This document shows positions 25,232-34,723 of a DNA stretch of 64,000 nucleotides, one piece after another. How positions within the stretch are numbered: position 1 is the first letter of the stretch; every line of letters starts with the position of its first letter. The stretch spans positions 2,020,501 through 2,084,500 of the forward strand of contig NZ_QRBB01000001.1 of the NCBI RefSeq assembly GCF_003363135.1, written 5' to 3'. The translations under genes and the position numbers were made by a program. Source of the DNA: Alteriqipengyuania lutimaris. Lineage in GTDB: Bacteria > Pseudomonadota > Alphaproteobacteria > Sphingomonadales > Sphingomonadaceae. Below the pieces are notes generated by a model. That model was not told where the DNA came from. It saw nothing but the letters and a program-made list of their open reading frames with translations, and ran no database searches.

Positions 25232-26137
25232 TCACCGATCCTCCCCTTTGCGGGCAGGATCGCTGCTTGCGAGCGGAAGCTCACTCTGGCCACCCTCAGG
25301 GCGGTCAGGTTCGCTTGCCGACGGTCTATCGTCACGCAAGGAATTGTGAGCAGCAGACGCCTTGTCATCGGACGCTGTTGCCTCGGCTTTCCTGCCATCG
25401 GGCAGGGGCGGCTGGCTCCCTGACGGTTTGCCTGCCGGCCCTGCCTGTGGCCGATCCGATGCAACCTCGGGCGCGCGTGCCGGCGTCTGCGCTGCATCAG
25501 TTGCAGCCAGCGATTGAGCAGGGCGACCATCCTGCTCACTTGCGATGTCTGGCGATGGCTCAGGTGCCTTCGCTATGGCCGTCCTCGCTTTGGCTGCCTG
25601 CACCTGCTCTTGCATGATAGCCCCGCGTTCTTCGAGGCGCCCGGCCAGGCGCTCCTCGCGGGACTTGCCTTCAGCCAGTTCTCGCTCGAGGGTTTCGACC
25701 TTCTGCCGCACAGCGCGGAGTTCCTCTTCGGTCTCCACCCATGACGCGATCACTTCATCGGCTGCCGCTTGTTCCTTTGAGGCTCGCCGCTCGGCCGCCG
25801 CAATCCGGAGCAAGGCAGCACCGTTGACGTCATTGACTGCCATGCGCAGTGCGCGCTGGAAATGGCCCATAGCGTCGTCCGAGAAGGTCTCGAGGGCCTT
25901 ACGGAAGCCAGTTTGCGCCTCCGGCGAAACATCGACTTCCGGTTGGTCGCGTTCTGCGACACGACACTCCGCCCATTCTCTTGCCACAGCATAGAAACGG
26001 CCATTTGGCTCGATCCCCAACGCTCTGGCTGCGGAATAGATCTTCATCTCCTCTGGGGGAAATCCTTTATCCTGGGCCAGTTGGTCGAGCCGTTTAAACA
26101 GTTCTGTTTTTGTGGCCCAATCTTCACTCTTCTTCAT
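25232..26137 (-). CDS. KfrA-like DNA-binding coiled-coil protein
   Basis: The product is 301 residues. An N-terminal helical DNA-binding-like segment (IYSAARALGIEPNGRFYAVAREW at about 33-55) is followed by a long coiled coil (ASKEQAAADEV through REERLAGRLEERG). The C-terminal third is disordered and rich in Pro, Ala, Ser and Asp. This architecture matches KfrA proteins of plasmids, which bind their own promoters and form filaments that aid stability. A 30-base palindrome with two extra half-sites lies just upstream. The KfrA assignment is by architecture, not by strong motif. Confidence 0.55.
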   Translation of the reverse strand: MKKSEDWATKTELFKRLDQLAQDKGFPPEEMKIYSAARALGIEPNGRFYAVAREWAECRVAERDQPEVDVSPEAQTGFRKALETFSDDAMGHFQRALRMAVNDVNGAALLRIAAAERRASKEQAAADEVIASWVETEEELRAVRQKVETLERELAEGKSREERLAGRLEERGAIMQEQVQAAKARTAIAKAPEPSPDIASEQDGRPAQSLAATDAAQTPARAPEVASDRPQAGPAGKPSGSQPPLPDGRKAEATASDDKASAAHNSLRDDRPSASEPDRPEGGQSELPLASSDPARKGEDR

Positions 26138-26172
26138 TGCACCGAACTCTCATCGAGCGCGGCATGTCATCC

Positions 26173-26220
26173 TGCGAGACCTGCGAGACCTGCGAGCCCT
26201 GCGATATCGCAGGTCTCGCA
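26173..26220. promoter_or_regulatory. Palindrome plus two half-site repeats upstream of the KfrA-like gene
   Basis: Two direct copies of TGCGAGACC (26173-26181 and 26182-26190) run into a 30-base palindrome at 26191-26220. Its arms TGCGAGCCCTGCGAT and ATCGCAGGTCTCGCA differ at a single pair, centred on GATATC. It begins 36 bases upstream of the KfrA-like start codon. This is the expected layout for an autoregulatory operator, and it could also serve as a partition site. Confidence 0.75.
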
Positions 26221-26316
26221 CTTCGATTTCATGGGGATGGTCGATGTCGCGTATAATTGCAGAGGCGCGCCCGCGTAGAAGCGGTGGCGCCTATCGAATT
26301 GACGAGGCTCGGAAGG

Positions 26317-26625
26317 TTAGGGCGCAGCCCACACTTGTGCGGGGCGGCAGAGCATCCGGAATTGCCGGATAGCCGCAAGCGCCGCGGCAATCTGTGATCG
26401 CCGGTATGTTCGGCGGGTAAGCTCCAGGCTCGCGAATGCTGCCAGCATCGCCTTCAATTGCCCCGCATTGCGGGCCAGCATCGGATCGAGAGGAGGCAGG
26501 CCTTTGAGGGCCTGCAAGATAAGGGAAGTTGCGGCAAGAAGTTTGCCAATCGCTTCGATTGCAGAATCAGAGAGGTTCTTGCGCTCTCCATGATTCATTT
26601 CTTCGAGGCGATCCGCTTGATCCAT
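26317..26625 (-). CDS. Hypothetical small helical protein
   Basis: The product is 102 residues and mostly helical, with a hydrophobic central stretch (AIEAIGKLLAATSLILQALKGL) and an Arg-rich later part (LELTRRTYRRSQ). I do not recognise a family. It lies in the mobilisation part of the island, oriented like the relaxase and KfrA-like genes. The ATG follows an A/T-rich stretch. A role in mobilisation is possible only by position. Confidence 0.45.
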   Translation of the reverse strand: MDQADRLEEMNHGERKNLSDSAIEAIGKLLAATSLILQALKGLPPLDPMLARNAGQLKAMLAAFASLELTRRTYRRSQIAAALAAIRQFRMLCRPAQVWAAP

Positions 26626-26703
26626 TTCATTATTATAGCGAATTTTGAATTTTATGCCAAACAGGCATGGAATTGTTTTTCAAAATATACGCCCAAGAAA
26701 TTC

Positions 26704-26829
26704 ATGCGGGAAATTTTGTTGCCCTGCATGGCTGCATTGGAAGATGGTCAGCCAATGCGATCTGTTCGCGACCAACTTTGGCGCTCATATAGGGAGTTAG
26801 TTTCCAGATTGAATGTGAAAGGCGAGTGA
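26704..26829 (+). CDS. Possible small ORF, 41 residues
   Basis: A short open frame reads MREILLPCMAALEDGQPMRS and ends NVKGE. It lies in a locally A/T-rich stretch divergent from the 102-residue gene. The composition is plausible for a protein but there is no clear Shine-Dalgarno and no recognised family. It may be non-coding. Confidence 0.25.
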   Translation: MREILLPCMAALEDGQPMRSVRDQLWRSYRELVSRLNVKGE

Positions 26830-26857
26830 GCCTTCCAGATGAAGGAAAAAGGGGCTC

Positions 26858-26874
26858 CAGCCGCAAGACGGCTG
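26858..26874 (+). promoter_or_regulatory. Leader hairpin before the 181-residue gene
   Basis: CAGCCG (26858-26863) pairs with CGGCTG (26869-26874) around the loop CAAGA, ending 24 bases before the ATG at 26899. Similar hairpins precede the next two genes, at 27470-27503 and 28142-28161, so this looks like a shared leader design. Confidence 0.45.
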
Positions 26875-26898
26875 CCACACGAGCAAGAGTGAAATACA

Positions 26899-27444
26899 AT
26901 GAATACTTACTACGATCAGGTAATGAGGATGACAGCCTATTCCTATGGCCTGTGCTGCGCGATGGTCGACGATAGCTTGAACAGCATCTCGCCCGCAGGC
27001 TTCAGGAACACGCTGGGGCTGACGGAGGCCGAGCTGCAGTCAGATTTGGTAGGTGCTGCGATGGAGGCCGGCTGCGATGTCGTTTTTGACAATTGGCAGT
27101 CTGGAGACGCGGATCAGCCGACCGAGATTGTGGTCGCCTTCCACAAGGATATCGGGGTCGAGCTCTTGCGCGCCTGCGTCCCGGTCGTGAGCGCAAACGG
27201 CAGTCGCCTAAAGCTATATGCCCCACGAACTCATGAGCTGGTGTTTGTTGGAGAAGGTGGCCTTATTCGGCGCCAGGCCGTGCCGTCAGGGTGGAAGTTG
27301 GGCCCTGCGGTTCGGCGTGGAGCGAAGCGGATGGCAGCGGCCACCATGGAAATGGTCACCTTGCTTTCTGGGGTTTTGGACATGCTTGAAGTTGACAACG
27401 ACCTTTTGTCCGCAGGCGACGCTGAAGCTTTTCAGGTCGCCTGA
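26899..27444 (+). CDS. Hypothetical protein (island)
   Basis: The product is 181 residues and is not recognised. It has no signal peptide or membrane segment. Acidic and hydrophobic residues alternate, with VVFDNWQSGD and HELVFVGEGGLI visible. A long helix near the C-terminus (RMAAATMEMVTLLSGVLDML) could be an oligomerisation element. It is the first of three genes in one direction, each with its own hairpin leader, and all probably belong to one accessory unit. It is very likely a real gene because of its length, codon use and start context. Confidence 0.6.
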   Translation: MNTYYDQVMRMTAYSYGLCCAMVDDSLNSISPAGFRNTLGLTEAELQSDLVGAAMEAGCDVVFDNWQSGDADQPTEIVVAFHKDIGVELLRACVPVVSANGSRLKLYAPRTHELVFVGEGGLIRRQAVPSGWKLGPAVRRGAKRMAAATMEMVTLLSGVLDMLEVDNDLLSAGDAEAFQVA

Positions 27445-27469
27445 ACCCATCAATCCAAAATGACTCGCG

Positions 27470-27503
27470 AAAGGGTCGGCGCCGCGAGGCCGCTGGCCCT
27501 TTT
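27470..27503 (+). promoter_or_regulatory. Leader hairpin before the 188-residue gene
   Basis: AAAGGGTC (27470-27477) pairs with GGCCCTTT (27496-27503 region) through eight base pairs including one G-U, with further G/C pairing inside. It lies about 30 bases before the ATG at 27534 and 26 bases after the previous stop, so it could terminate the previous transcript or act as a leader. Confidence 0.45.
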
Positions 27504-27533
27504 GCGCATCTGGCCCTCGGAAAGGACCACATC

Positions 27534-28100
27534 ATGCGTATTAACGAATCCATCACCAGCCATGCAGCTGCTTACGACAGTGACGGCAGGTTACTAGATT
27601 TCGTCACCTTCACTGCTACCCGCGAGGACGAGGAGACCATCGCTTTCGACCTTCGGCGGGGGCACGCCGCCAAATATTCGCACATGCATCCGATTCTGTT
27701 GCTGTTGGAGCAGGTCCCGGAGGGCGGGAATGTGCTTGCCCCTGTCGTGGAGCGGGCGGACCCGGTCGATCGCGGGGCAAGGGCGATGCAGTTCAGCGCA
27801 GACGATCTTGTTTCTTCGTTTCCCTTCCTAAACCTTGAACCCGGCCGGTTCGGCTCGCTGTTGATGCTAGGCTCGGCGGAACGCGCGATCGAGGATCGGG
27901 CCAAGGCCTTTGGCCTTGCCTACCACTGGCCGCGAGATGACGCAGAGGACGCCCTGCGAATTGCCGTCCTGCCAGACCGCGCGCAGGCTATTTGGCTGAC
28001 TTGGGTCACCACCATGGTCGACGACGTCAGCGACCGGCACCTGCTCGTCGCAGCCTGGCGAGCTTGGTCCGCACTGGAGGCGGCCAGGATACCGTTCTGA
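27534..28100 (+). CDS. Hypothetical protein (island)
   Basis: The product is 188 residues and is not recognised. It starts MRINESITSHAAAYDSDGRL and has a Trp/Ala-rich C-terminal part (AIWLTWVTTMVDD, VAAWRAWSALEAARIPF). There is no signal or membrane segment. GGAAAGGA sits upstream of the ATG, which supports the start. It is the second of three consecutive unknown or nuclease genes on the same strand. Confidence 0.6.
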   Translation: MRINESITSHAAAYDSDGRLLDFVTFTATREDEETIAFDLRRGHAAKYSHMHPILLLLEQVPEGGNVLAPVVERADPVDRGARAMQFSADDLVSSFPFLNLEPGRFGSLLMLGSAERAIEDRAKAFGLAYHWPRDDAEDALRIAVLPDRAQAIWLTWVTTMVDDVSDRHLLVAAWRAWSALEAARIPF

Positions 28101-28141
28101 CCCGCCGTCACGTTTCCCACCACCATCACCAACACCTGCCA

Positions 28142-28161
28142 GGGCCGCCTTCGTGCGGCCC
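28142..28161 (+). promoter_or_regulatory. Leader/terminator hairpin before the exonuclease gene
   Basis: GGGCCGC (28142-28148) pairs perfectly with GCGGCCC (28155-28161) around the loop CTTCGT. It lies 22 bases before the ATG at 28184. It resembles an intrinsic terminator stem but has only a weak T-run (TTGGCGTTT) after it. Confidence 0.5.
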
Positions 28162-28183
28162 TTGGCGTTTCTGGAGCCATGAA

Positions 28184-28945
28184 ATGAAATACATCGCCAT
28201 CGACACCGAGAGCACCTTCGATCCCTACCTGAAGGAAGCCTACGAATGCATCGACCCGGATCAAAATAGAGCCCGCGAAGCCTGCCGCGTCATTACCGCA
28301 GCCAGCGCCTTCCAATTCGAGCTGGATGAACAGGGCAGGGTATCAACCGGCCCCGTAGCGAGCTGGACAGCATACGATCATAGCGAGGCGGAAATCCTGG
28401 GCCGCCTGTCGAACCACCTGATCAGCCAACCGGAGCATTCAGTCGTCACCTGGGGTGGTGCCAGCGCTGACCTTGTGCGGCTGACGCTCGCCTCAATGGC
28501 AAACGACCTGCCGCTGCCCGGGCAATTGCGGCGCGAGCCATCGGGCCACCGGTCACGTCAGCATATCGATGTGAGCGCGGCCATGACGGCGGGAACCGGG
28601 AAGTATCATCACCTGTCCGAAGTTCTTATCCGGCTAGGCCTCCCGGTGGGGTTGCTGCTGGATAAGGCTTGCCCGTTGCAGGCTCATACTTCGACCGAAT
28701 GGGACCACCTGCGCCAGCACTGTGAGCTGGACAGTCTGTTCGCCAGCATCGCGTTTGTTGCATGGCGCAGGGTCGAAGGCGCGCCGGGACTGCGGATCCC
28801 TGAGGCCGTCTACGCGCTGATCGCTGGATACCTGCGCCAGCGTCCCGGCTGCATTGGGGAACCGATGCTCACGAGTGTATGCTCGGACATGGCGGAGAGG
28901 GTTGCTGCGCGAATGGCGCAATTGGTTCAGGGGGCGCACGCTTGA
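28184..28945 (+). CDS. DEDD-type 3'-5' exonuclease-like protein (PolB/DnaQ exonuclease fold)
   Basis: The product is 253 residues. Motif I is at the N-terminus: IAIDTEST (Asp and Glu). A later HIDVSAAM and HHLSEVLIRLGLP fit motif II, and HCELDSLFASIAFVAWRR fits motif III with its Asp. This arrangement matches predicted 3'-5' exonucleases related to the PolB proofreading domain, which remove nucleotides from DNA ends. It probably acts in the cytoplasm on element or phage DNA. It is the last of three aligned genes and ends 92 bases before the convergent hsdR gene. Precise substrate is unknown. Confidence 0.65.
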   Translation: MKYIAIDTESTFDPYLKEAYECIDPDQNRAREACRVITAASAFQFELDEQGRVSTGPVASWTAYDHSEAEILGRLSNHLISQPEHSVVTWGGASADLVRLTLASMANDLPLPGQLRREPSGHRSRQHIDVSAAMTAGTGKYHHLSEVLIRLGLPVGLLLDKACPLQAHTSTEWDHLRQHCELDSLFASIAFVAWRRVEGAPGLRIPEAVYALIAGYLRQRPGCIGEPMLTSVCSDMAERVAARMAQLVQGAHA

Positions 28946-29037
28946 AAAAAGTACGGGCCTCGGCTTGCCCTAACCCACCATCACAGTAAGGCGGGCCTGA
29001 ATAGCTTGGAGCCTACAGCATCCTTGGTTCGCGTCGA

Positions 29038-32000
29038 TCAGCCGAGGTCCTTTAACAGGATCTCGGCTTGCGCCAGAACCGTTTGGACTGCCTCATCCGC
29101 GAGGTCTGGTGGGTAGCCGTATTTCTTCAGGATACGCTTCACCAATACCCGCATCCGAGCGCGCGCGCTCTCTCGCTGGTGCCAGTCGACGGTCACATTG
29201 CCGCGAAGCTTCTCCAGCAACTCGTGGGCAATCACGCGCAGCTTGTCGTTGCCCATAGCTTCAACTGCGCTCTCGTTGTCAGCAAGCGCCATGTAGAACG
29301 CGACCTCTTCGGGGCTGAGCCCCAACTCATCGCCACGTGTGCGAGCTGCCTTCATCTCCTTGGCAAGCTCAATCAACTCTTGGATCATTTCCGCCGCTGA
29401 GATGGCACCAGCATGGTAGCGGGCGACTGCCTCCTCCAGACGGTTGGAGAAGGCCTTGCTCTCGACCAGATTGGCTTTTGAACGGCTGGCGATTTCACCG
29501 TTTAGCAGCTTTTTCAGCGCTTCAAGAGCGAGATTCTTCTTCTCCAGCTTACCGACTTCCATGAGGAATTCGTCGGACAGGATGGAAATGTCTGGTGATT
29601 GCAGGCCAGCTGCCTGCAGGATGTCGATGATCTCGGATGATGCAACCGCTCGGTCCACGAGCTGTTGCACGGCAAATGCACGGTCCTTCTCACTGATCTT
29701 GCCGGTTGCGGTGGTCTTGGAGAGCGCCGCCCGGATAGCCTGAAAGAACCCTACTTCGTCCCGAATGGCACGGGCTTCGTCGCTCGCTGAAGCAAGAGCA
29801 TAGGCCTTCGACAGTTCCAGAACCATATCGAGGAACCGGCGGTGAGCGCGCTTCTTCTCTTCGTCGGTCTTCTGCCGTGCTGCCAGCGATTCCTGCCACT
29901 TCAAGACCCAGTCAATGGCACCGCCAAGGCAGATCAGGCGTTCGCGCGGTTGCCCCGTTATGCCGGGACGGTAGTCGAAGCCGTGGAACAGGTCGCGGAT
30001 GGCTTCATACCGTTCTACCATCGCGGCGACGGCGGCGGCCTCATCGATGCCGGTCTTGTCGCGGTCGGATTCGGTATATTGGCTGAGCGCGTTGCGCAGG
30101 TTCTGGGCGACGCCAATGTAGTCGACTACCAGCCCGCCAGGCTTGTCCTTGAATACCCGGTTCACGCGGGCAATGGCCTGCATCAGTCCGTGTCCGCGCA
30201 TTGGCTTGTCGATATACATGGTGTTCATGCACGGGGCGTCAAACCCCGTAAGCCACATGTCGCAGACGATGACGAGGCGAAGCGGATCATCGGGTTTGCG
30301 GGCGCGCTTGGCGAGCTCATCGCGGCGCTTCTTCGATCCGATATGTGGCTGCCATTCGAGCGGATCCGATGCCGAGCCGGTCATCACGATCTTGATCCCG
30401 CCTTTGGCATCATCGGTAGAATGCCACTCGGGACGCAGGGCGATGATCCTGTCGTAAAGGGCAACGCATATTCGACGGCTCATGCAAACGGCCATAGCCT
30501 TGCCATTCATGGCTTCGCTGCGCGTCTCAAGGTGAGCGACCATGTCTTCCGCCACTTGCGCCAGCCGCTTATCGGAACCGACCAGCGCCTCGACCGCGGA
30601 CCATTTGGCCTTCAGCTTTTCCGCTTCAGTCAGCGATTGATCTTCGATCAGCGCCTCGATCTCGCTGTCGATCAGCGGCTTTTCATCGTCGTTCAGCTCG
30701 ATCCGGGCGAGGCGGCTTTCGTAGAAGATCGGCACCGTCGCGCCGTCTTCCACGGCGCGGCTGATATCATAGACGTCGATGTATTCGCCGAAGATCGCGG
30801 GCGTATTGATGTCGGCGGCTTCAATCGGCGTGCCGGTAAAGCCGATAAACGACGCGTTCGGCATGGCTTGCCGGATATAATGAGCATAGCCATAGCGCCT
30901 GAGGCCTGTTTCGCGGTTTAGTTTCGCCTCGAACCCATACTGGCTGCGGTGCGCTTCGTCGGCGATGATGATGATGTTGCGCCGATCGCTGAGCAACGGG
31001 AAACTTTCTTCACCCTTTTCCGGTGAGAACTTTTGAACAGTGGTGAAGACCACACCGCCAGCTGCCTTGTCCAACAGCCGCTTGAGATCTGCGCGGCTGT
31101 CAGCTTGAGCGGGTTTTTGCCGGATCAGATCCCGGCAAACGCCGAACGTGCTATATAGCTGATCGTCGAGGTCATTGCGGTCGGTCAGCACAACCAGCGT
31201 TGGATTTTCCAGCGCCTGCGATTTCACCGCCAGCCCCGCGAAGAACGCCATCAACAGGCTCTTGCCCGAACCCTGTGTGTGCCAGATCACACCAATCTTG
31301 CGATCGCCACCGGGCCGCGTTGCTTCAATTGCCTCTCGCACAGCCTTCTGCGCGCCATGGAACTGGTGGTAGCCGGCGATGATCTTGAACGGTCCATCGC
31401 CTTTGTCGCCGAACACGATAAAATCCCGGATCAAGGCGAGCAGGTTGGCAGGCTTGCAGACCCCTCGGAGCAGTGTTTCAAGCTCCGGCGTTCCCCGATG
31501 GGCGAAGTCCTCTCCGTCGACTGTGCGCCAAGGCATGAAGCGCTCGGCATTCGCGGTAATGGAGCCGACGCGCGCTTCCATCCCGTCCGATGTAACCAGC
31601 ACTGCGTTTGTGCTGAACAGGCTCGGGATCTGTTGCAGATAGGTCTGCAACTGGTTGTAGGCGTCGGTGATCGTGGCGTTCTGTGCGGCGGCGTTCTTCA
31701 GCTCCAGCACAGCAAGCGGTAGACCGTTTACGAACAGGACGAGATCGGGGCGCCGGTTGGCGCGGTTCTGGACGACCACGAACTGGTTCACAGCCAGCCA
31801 GTCATTGGCGTCCGGCCGCAAGAAATCGATTAGCCACACCTTCGTTGTCGCGGTAGCTCCGCTTTCGGAGCGATACTCAACATCGATGCCGTCGGTCAGC
31901 AGGCGATGGATGCGTCGGTTCTCTTCGACCAGCGATGGCAACTCGCCGGTCAGAACGCGGCGCAGTGCTTCGGCCCGCGCAGGCTCCGGCGTATCAGGAT

Positions 32001-32172
32001 TTATGCGCGCTATAGCCGCTTCCAGCCTGCCGGTGAGTATCACATCGCCGAAGGAGCGACGTTCCGGGGCGGAGCCATCAGGGGCAATTACTGAGCCGTG
32101 GCAATACGCCCAGCCCAATTCTTGCAGCGTTTCGACGGCCGCCTGTTCGACGATATCTTCGGTGATGCTCAA
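29038..32172 (-). CDS. hsdR: Type I restriction enzyme, R (endonuclease/translocase) subunit
   Basis: The 1044-residue protein has an N-terminal nuclease domain with [20 protein letters not shown] (PD...ExK type), then the translocase motor: Walker [32 protein letters not shown] and FIGFTGTPI. The DUF3387-like C-terminal region contains [20 protein letters not shown]. HsdR cuts unmodified DNA after translocation in complex with HsdM and HsdS. It is the last gene of the operon; its ATG overlaps the FRG stop codon by four bases. All key motifs are intact, so the enzyme is probably active. Confidence 0.96.
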   Translation of the reverse strand: MSITEDIVEQAAVETLQELGWAYCHGSVIAPDGSAPERRSFGDVILTGRLEAAIARINPDTPEPARAEALRRVLTGELPSLVEENRRIHRLLTDGIDVEYRSESGATATTKVWLIDFLRPDANDWLAVNQFVVVQNRANRRPDLVLFVNGLPLAVLELKNAAAQNATITDAYNQLQTYLQQIPSLFSTNAVLVTSDGMEARVGSITANAERFMPWRTVDGEDFAHRGTPELETLLRGVCKPANLLALIRDFIVFGDKGDGPFKIIAGYHQFHGAQKAVREAIEATRPGGDRKIGVIWHTQGSGKSLLMAFFAGLAVKSQALENPTLVVLTDRNDLDDQLYSTFGVCRDLIRQKPAQADSRADLKRLLDKAAGGVVFTTVQKFSPEKGEESFPLLSDRRNIIIIADEAHRSQYGFEAKLNRETGLRRYGYAHYIRQAMPNASFIGFTGTPIEAADINTPAIFGEYIDVYDISRAVEDGATVPIFYESRLARIELNDDEKPLIDSEIEALIEDQSLTEAEKLKAKWSAVEALVGSDKRLAQVAEDMVAHLETRSEAMNGKAMAVCMSRRICVALYDRIIALRPEWHSTDDAKGGIKIVMTGSASDPLEWQPHIGSKKRRDELAKRARKPDDPLRLVIVCDMWLTGFDAPCMNTMYIDKPMRGHGLMQAIARVNRVFKDKPGGLVVDYIGVAQNLRNALSQYTESDRDKTGIDEAAAVAAMVERYEAIRDLFHGFDYRPGITGQPRERLICLGGAIDWVLKWQESLAARQKTDEEKKRAHRRFLDMVLELSKAYALASASDEARAIRDEVGFFQAIRAALSKTTATGKISEKDRAFAVQQLVDRAVASSEIIDILQAAGLQSPDISILSDEFLMEVGKLEKKNLALEALKKLLNGEIASRSKANLVESKAFSNRLEEAVARYHAGAISAAEMIQELIELAKEMKAARTRGDELGLSPEEVAFYMALADNESAVEAMGNDKLRVIAHELLEKLRGNVTVDWHQRESARARMRVLVKRILKKYGYPPDLADEAVQTVLAQAEILLKDLG

Positions 32173-33419
32173 GGCTTGCCACCAGCAGCCGGCCTATTGG
32201 TAAGCCGCCATTTCGCCATGAAGAAGCCGATCATGCGGCGAGCGCAAATCTCCGCCATCTCCTTATCGACACTATTCGAGAGGAAGAAGCGCCGGAACTC
32301 GAGCTTAAGCCGTGAGCTTGCCGTCGGGCGCTCTGGCCAATCGATTTCTGCCTTCCGGCTATACAAAGCTTCGAGCTTGCCAGACCAGTTCGCCAGTAGA
32401 TCATCCGGGTGCGTAGCTTGATCCGGTAGCAAGTCGCGCAGGATACGCACGATCTGCTCATCGACCGCTCCATCTTCGGCGGCGATGGCCGCCGGATCGA
32501 GTTTCTTGCGAGCCTCCGCCGCCTTTGCGGCCTCCGCCGCCTTTGCGGCCTTCGCCGCCTCAGCTGCGATTGCGGCCTCTGCCTCTTCCTTATCTTTCTG
32601 CTCTTCTCTGATCAGCCGGGTCAGCCAATCATTGCAGTATTGGGAAGCGCCGCCAGGATCGGGAAACAGGTTTCCAGGGTGAATGTTCATTTTGCGAAGT
32701 GTGTTCAGGCAATCCGTCCGGCCTTCATTCGGGATGTGGATCTTGCTGATGTAGCGGGCAACATCCTTTGGATTATCGGGGTCGATAACCTCATTGTCGA
32801 TCAGTTCATTCAGAAGGGCGGAAACAAGGTTGTCCCTCCCGCTGGGCGTGATCGTAAACAGCCCCGCCTGACTGACTAGCCGCGCGTTATCGTGGTGCGT
32901 CGGCTGAAAGACAATTTTTGACAATTCCTCATCCGCGCGAAGCACGGTCGTGTTCAGGCAGAAGACCGCCCGTGATGGATTTTCCTTGCCCTTCTCATCA
33001 AGCTCGCCGAAGGCGAAGAACAAGGCGACGTAGGGCGATTTTGTCCAATCGAGCAGCGGAGTCATTAGGCCGTGGTGCTGGCCAAAGGCCCAAAGCTCCT
33101 CCACGTCCAGCTTGCTGCAATCTAGCCCGCGTCCTCGCATGGCGAGGCGGAACTGTTCAAGCAAATTTGCCTCATGTTGCTCGGGAACCGCTCCGCCATC
33201 GAACAAACGGCTGAGCGTGGACGACAGATGCCAGTCGTGGCCGCGATGTCCACGATAGACGAATTCATCCTTGGCCTTGTTATGATCGGGTGAGCGCATC
33301 GCGGTGATGAAGTCTTCCCAGCTCTCCACCCGGCAGGCAGGGACGAGGCCATCTATCTCCTCTTCGCCGAAGTCGTAGTTGGGGAACTTGGGAAGCGAGG
33401 TGAAATATGGGCCGGCCAT
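32169..33419 (-). CDS. FRG domain protein embedded in the type I restriction operon
   Basis: The product is 416 residues. The FRG domain at about 30-200 contains [19 protein letters not shown] and, later, [24 protein letters not shown], the two signature blocks. A low-complexity Ala/Lys/Glu helix (about residues 272-312, [20 protein letters not shown]) separates it from a C-terminal helical domain. FRG proteins are frequent in defence islands, but their biochemistry is not settled. The gene overlaps hsdS by one base and hsdR by four, so it is a structural part of this operon and probably tuned to its expression. Confidence 0.85.
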   Translation of the reverse strand: MAGPYFTSLPKFPNYDFGEEEIDGLVPACRVESWEDFITAMRSPDHNKAKDEFVYRGHRGHDWHLSSTLSRLFDGGAVPEQHEANLLEQFRLAMRGRGLDCSKLDVEELWAFGQHHGLMTPLLDWTKSPYVALFFAFGELDEKGKENPSRAVFCLNTTVLRADEELSKIVFQPTHHDNARLVSQAGLFTITPSGRDNLVSALLNELIDNEVIDPDNPKDVARYISKIHIPNEGRTDCLNTLRKMNIHPGNLFPDPGGASQYCNDWLTRLIREEQKDKEEAEAAIAAEAAKAAKAAEAAKAAEARKKLDPAAIAAEDGAVDEQIVRILRDLLPDQATHPDDLLANWSGKLEALYSRKAEIDWPERPTASSRLKLEFRRFFLSNSVDKEMAEICARRMIGFFMAKWRLTNRPAAGGKP

Positions 33420-34723
33420 CAGGTTGCTTCAGCGTTGGGCACGACGCGCACCGCGCCGGACATCAGCCGGGGCAGGAGGTAATCGCGGGTTTCGGCGAGG
33501 GTTTTTGTTTCGGAATTGCTGGCATCTTGTCTGGCACGCAGGGGATTAGCGATTGCCTCGAATGCATCCAGAAGCGGCGAACCGCCAAAGGCGAACTCCA
33601 GACGATAGGCGTTGCCACGGTTCAAACCCGGAACGGCTGCATCGGTATTCATGCCTTCTAGACCAAGTGTTTGGAGCAGGTGCCAAGCGAAGTTCAGCGG
33701 GACACCATCCCTTGGGATGACATAGAAAACAGTGTCGATTGCGAAGAAATCCCCCGCCTCCCAATAGAGGCTACCCACGGTCCCTTTGCGCCCAACAATG
33801 ATGCCGGGACCATTGGCAAGAGGGGTGGAGTGCGTCCCAGAAATTCCGCCGGAACCATAGACGGGATACGGGCCATCTTTCCGCACCGTTTTGGGCAGGG
33901 ATTTGCCATAAGCAAGTTCCATGATACTTTCGACGGTTCGGCGGGACCATCCCACTGGCAAGCCATCGGCGCCGAGCGCGTCGGGGAAGTGAGCTGCGAG
34001 TTCGGCGGCGCGGGCGGGGTCTGGGGTCAGGCCACCCATGATCGCCACCGGATCGGCCTCGCCAGCCGCCCTACGGCGCACGGGGCCGAAGTCGACAAAC
34101 CAATCCCGAAAGACCGCCTGCGCCATGCCCTCCAGTGTCTTATTCATCCGCCGGTTAAGTTCGATCTTGTCGTCAAATGCCTCCATCGCCTCGGCAATGA
34201 TCCGTTGTTCATCAAGCGCGAGGGTCGGAATTTCCAGCGAGCGAAGGCGATCCGTGTCGAGCACCCCGGTTCCGTGGCCGGCGGCACTAACCAATCCAAG
34301 CAACACCGGCTTGGCGGCGGAGAGTGCATAATACAGGAAGGTGGGGTCAATAGACGGCCCGGCGACAACAGCCTTGATGTCTTGATTGAACGAAATCGGC
34401 CGGGCACTACGCACCACACGAATTTCATTGTGCAGCGACATTCCCCGCACGGCTACGTATGAAGCGTTTTCGGGCGCGAGTTTTGTGCCTTTGCCAATAG
34501 CCGCCTTGGTGACGTGCGCTTCCGTGACACCCTCCCATTGGCTCATATCCTTTGGAGTCAGCCATGGAACGTCGCCGTTCCAGAAGGCGCTATTCGCCTT
34601 GCTGGGAGTGCCGCCGGAAAGCAGCTGCACGACATCGCCGAGTTTCTGCATACGTCGTCCGCTTTGGACATTAGACCAGTTCGCTTGCGGCGATGCGCCG
34701 TCCATATCTGGCTGGTTAGGCAT
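33419..34723 (-). CDS. hsdS: Type I restriction enzyme, specificity (S) subunit
   Basis: The 434-residue protein has two target-recognition domains. The first begins [25 protein letters not shown] and the second [21 protein letters not shown]. Each is followed by a conserved helical spacer ([23 protein letters not shown] and a similar C-terminal helix). HsdS sets the DNA sequence recognised by the complex. The start at ATG 34723 lies inside the last codons of hsdM (8-base overlap), giving translational coupling; an ATG at 34750 would be further inside hsdM. The recognition sequence cannot be predicted by eye. Confidence 0.94.
   Translation of the reverse strand: MPNQPDMDGASPQANWSNVQSGRRMQKLGDVVQLLSGGTPSKANSAFWNGDVPWLTPKDMSQWEGVTEAHVTKAAIGKGTKLAPENASYVAVRGMSLHNEIRVVRSARPISFNQDIKAVVAGPSIDPTFLYYALSAAKPVLLGLVSAAGHGTGVLDTDRLRSLEIPTLALDEQRIIAEAMEAFDDKIELNRRMNKTLEGMAQAVFRDWFVDFGPVRRRAAGEADPVAIMGGLTPDPARAAELAAHFPDALGADGLPVGWSRRTVESIMELAYGKSLPKTVRKDGPYPVYGSGGISGTHSTPLANGPGIIVGRKGTVGSLYWEAGDFFAIDTVFYVIPRDGVPLNFAWHLLQTLGLEGMNTDAAVPGLNRGNAYRLEFAFGGSPLLDAFEAIANPLRARQDASNSETKTLAETRDYLLPRLMSGAVRVVPNAEAT

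Noticed and set aside
26252..26257. TATAAT as a -10 box for a plus-strand transcript.
   Set aside because: No matching -35 box lies at a good distance, and the next plausible plus-strand gene starts more than 400 bases away.
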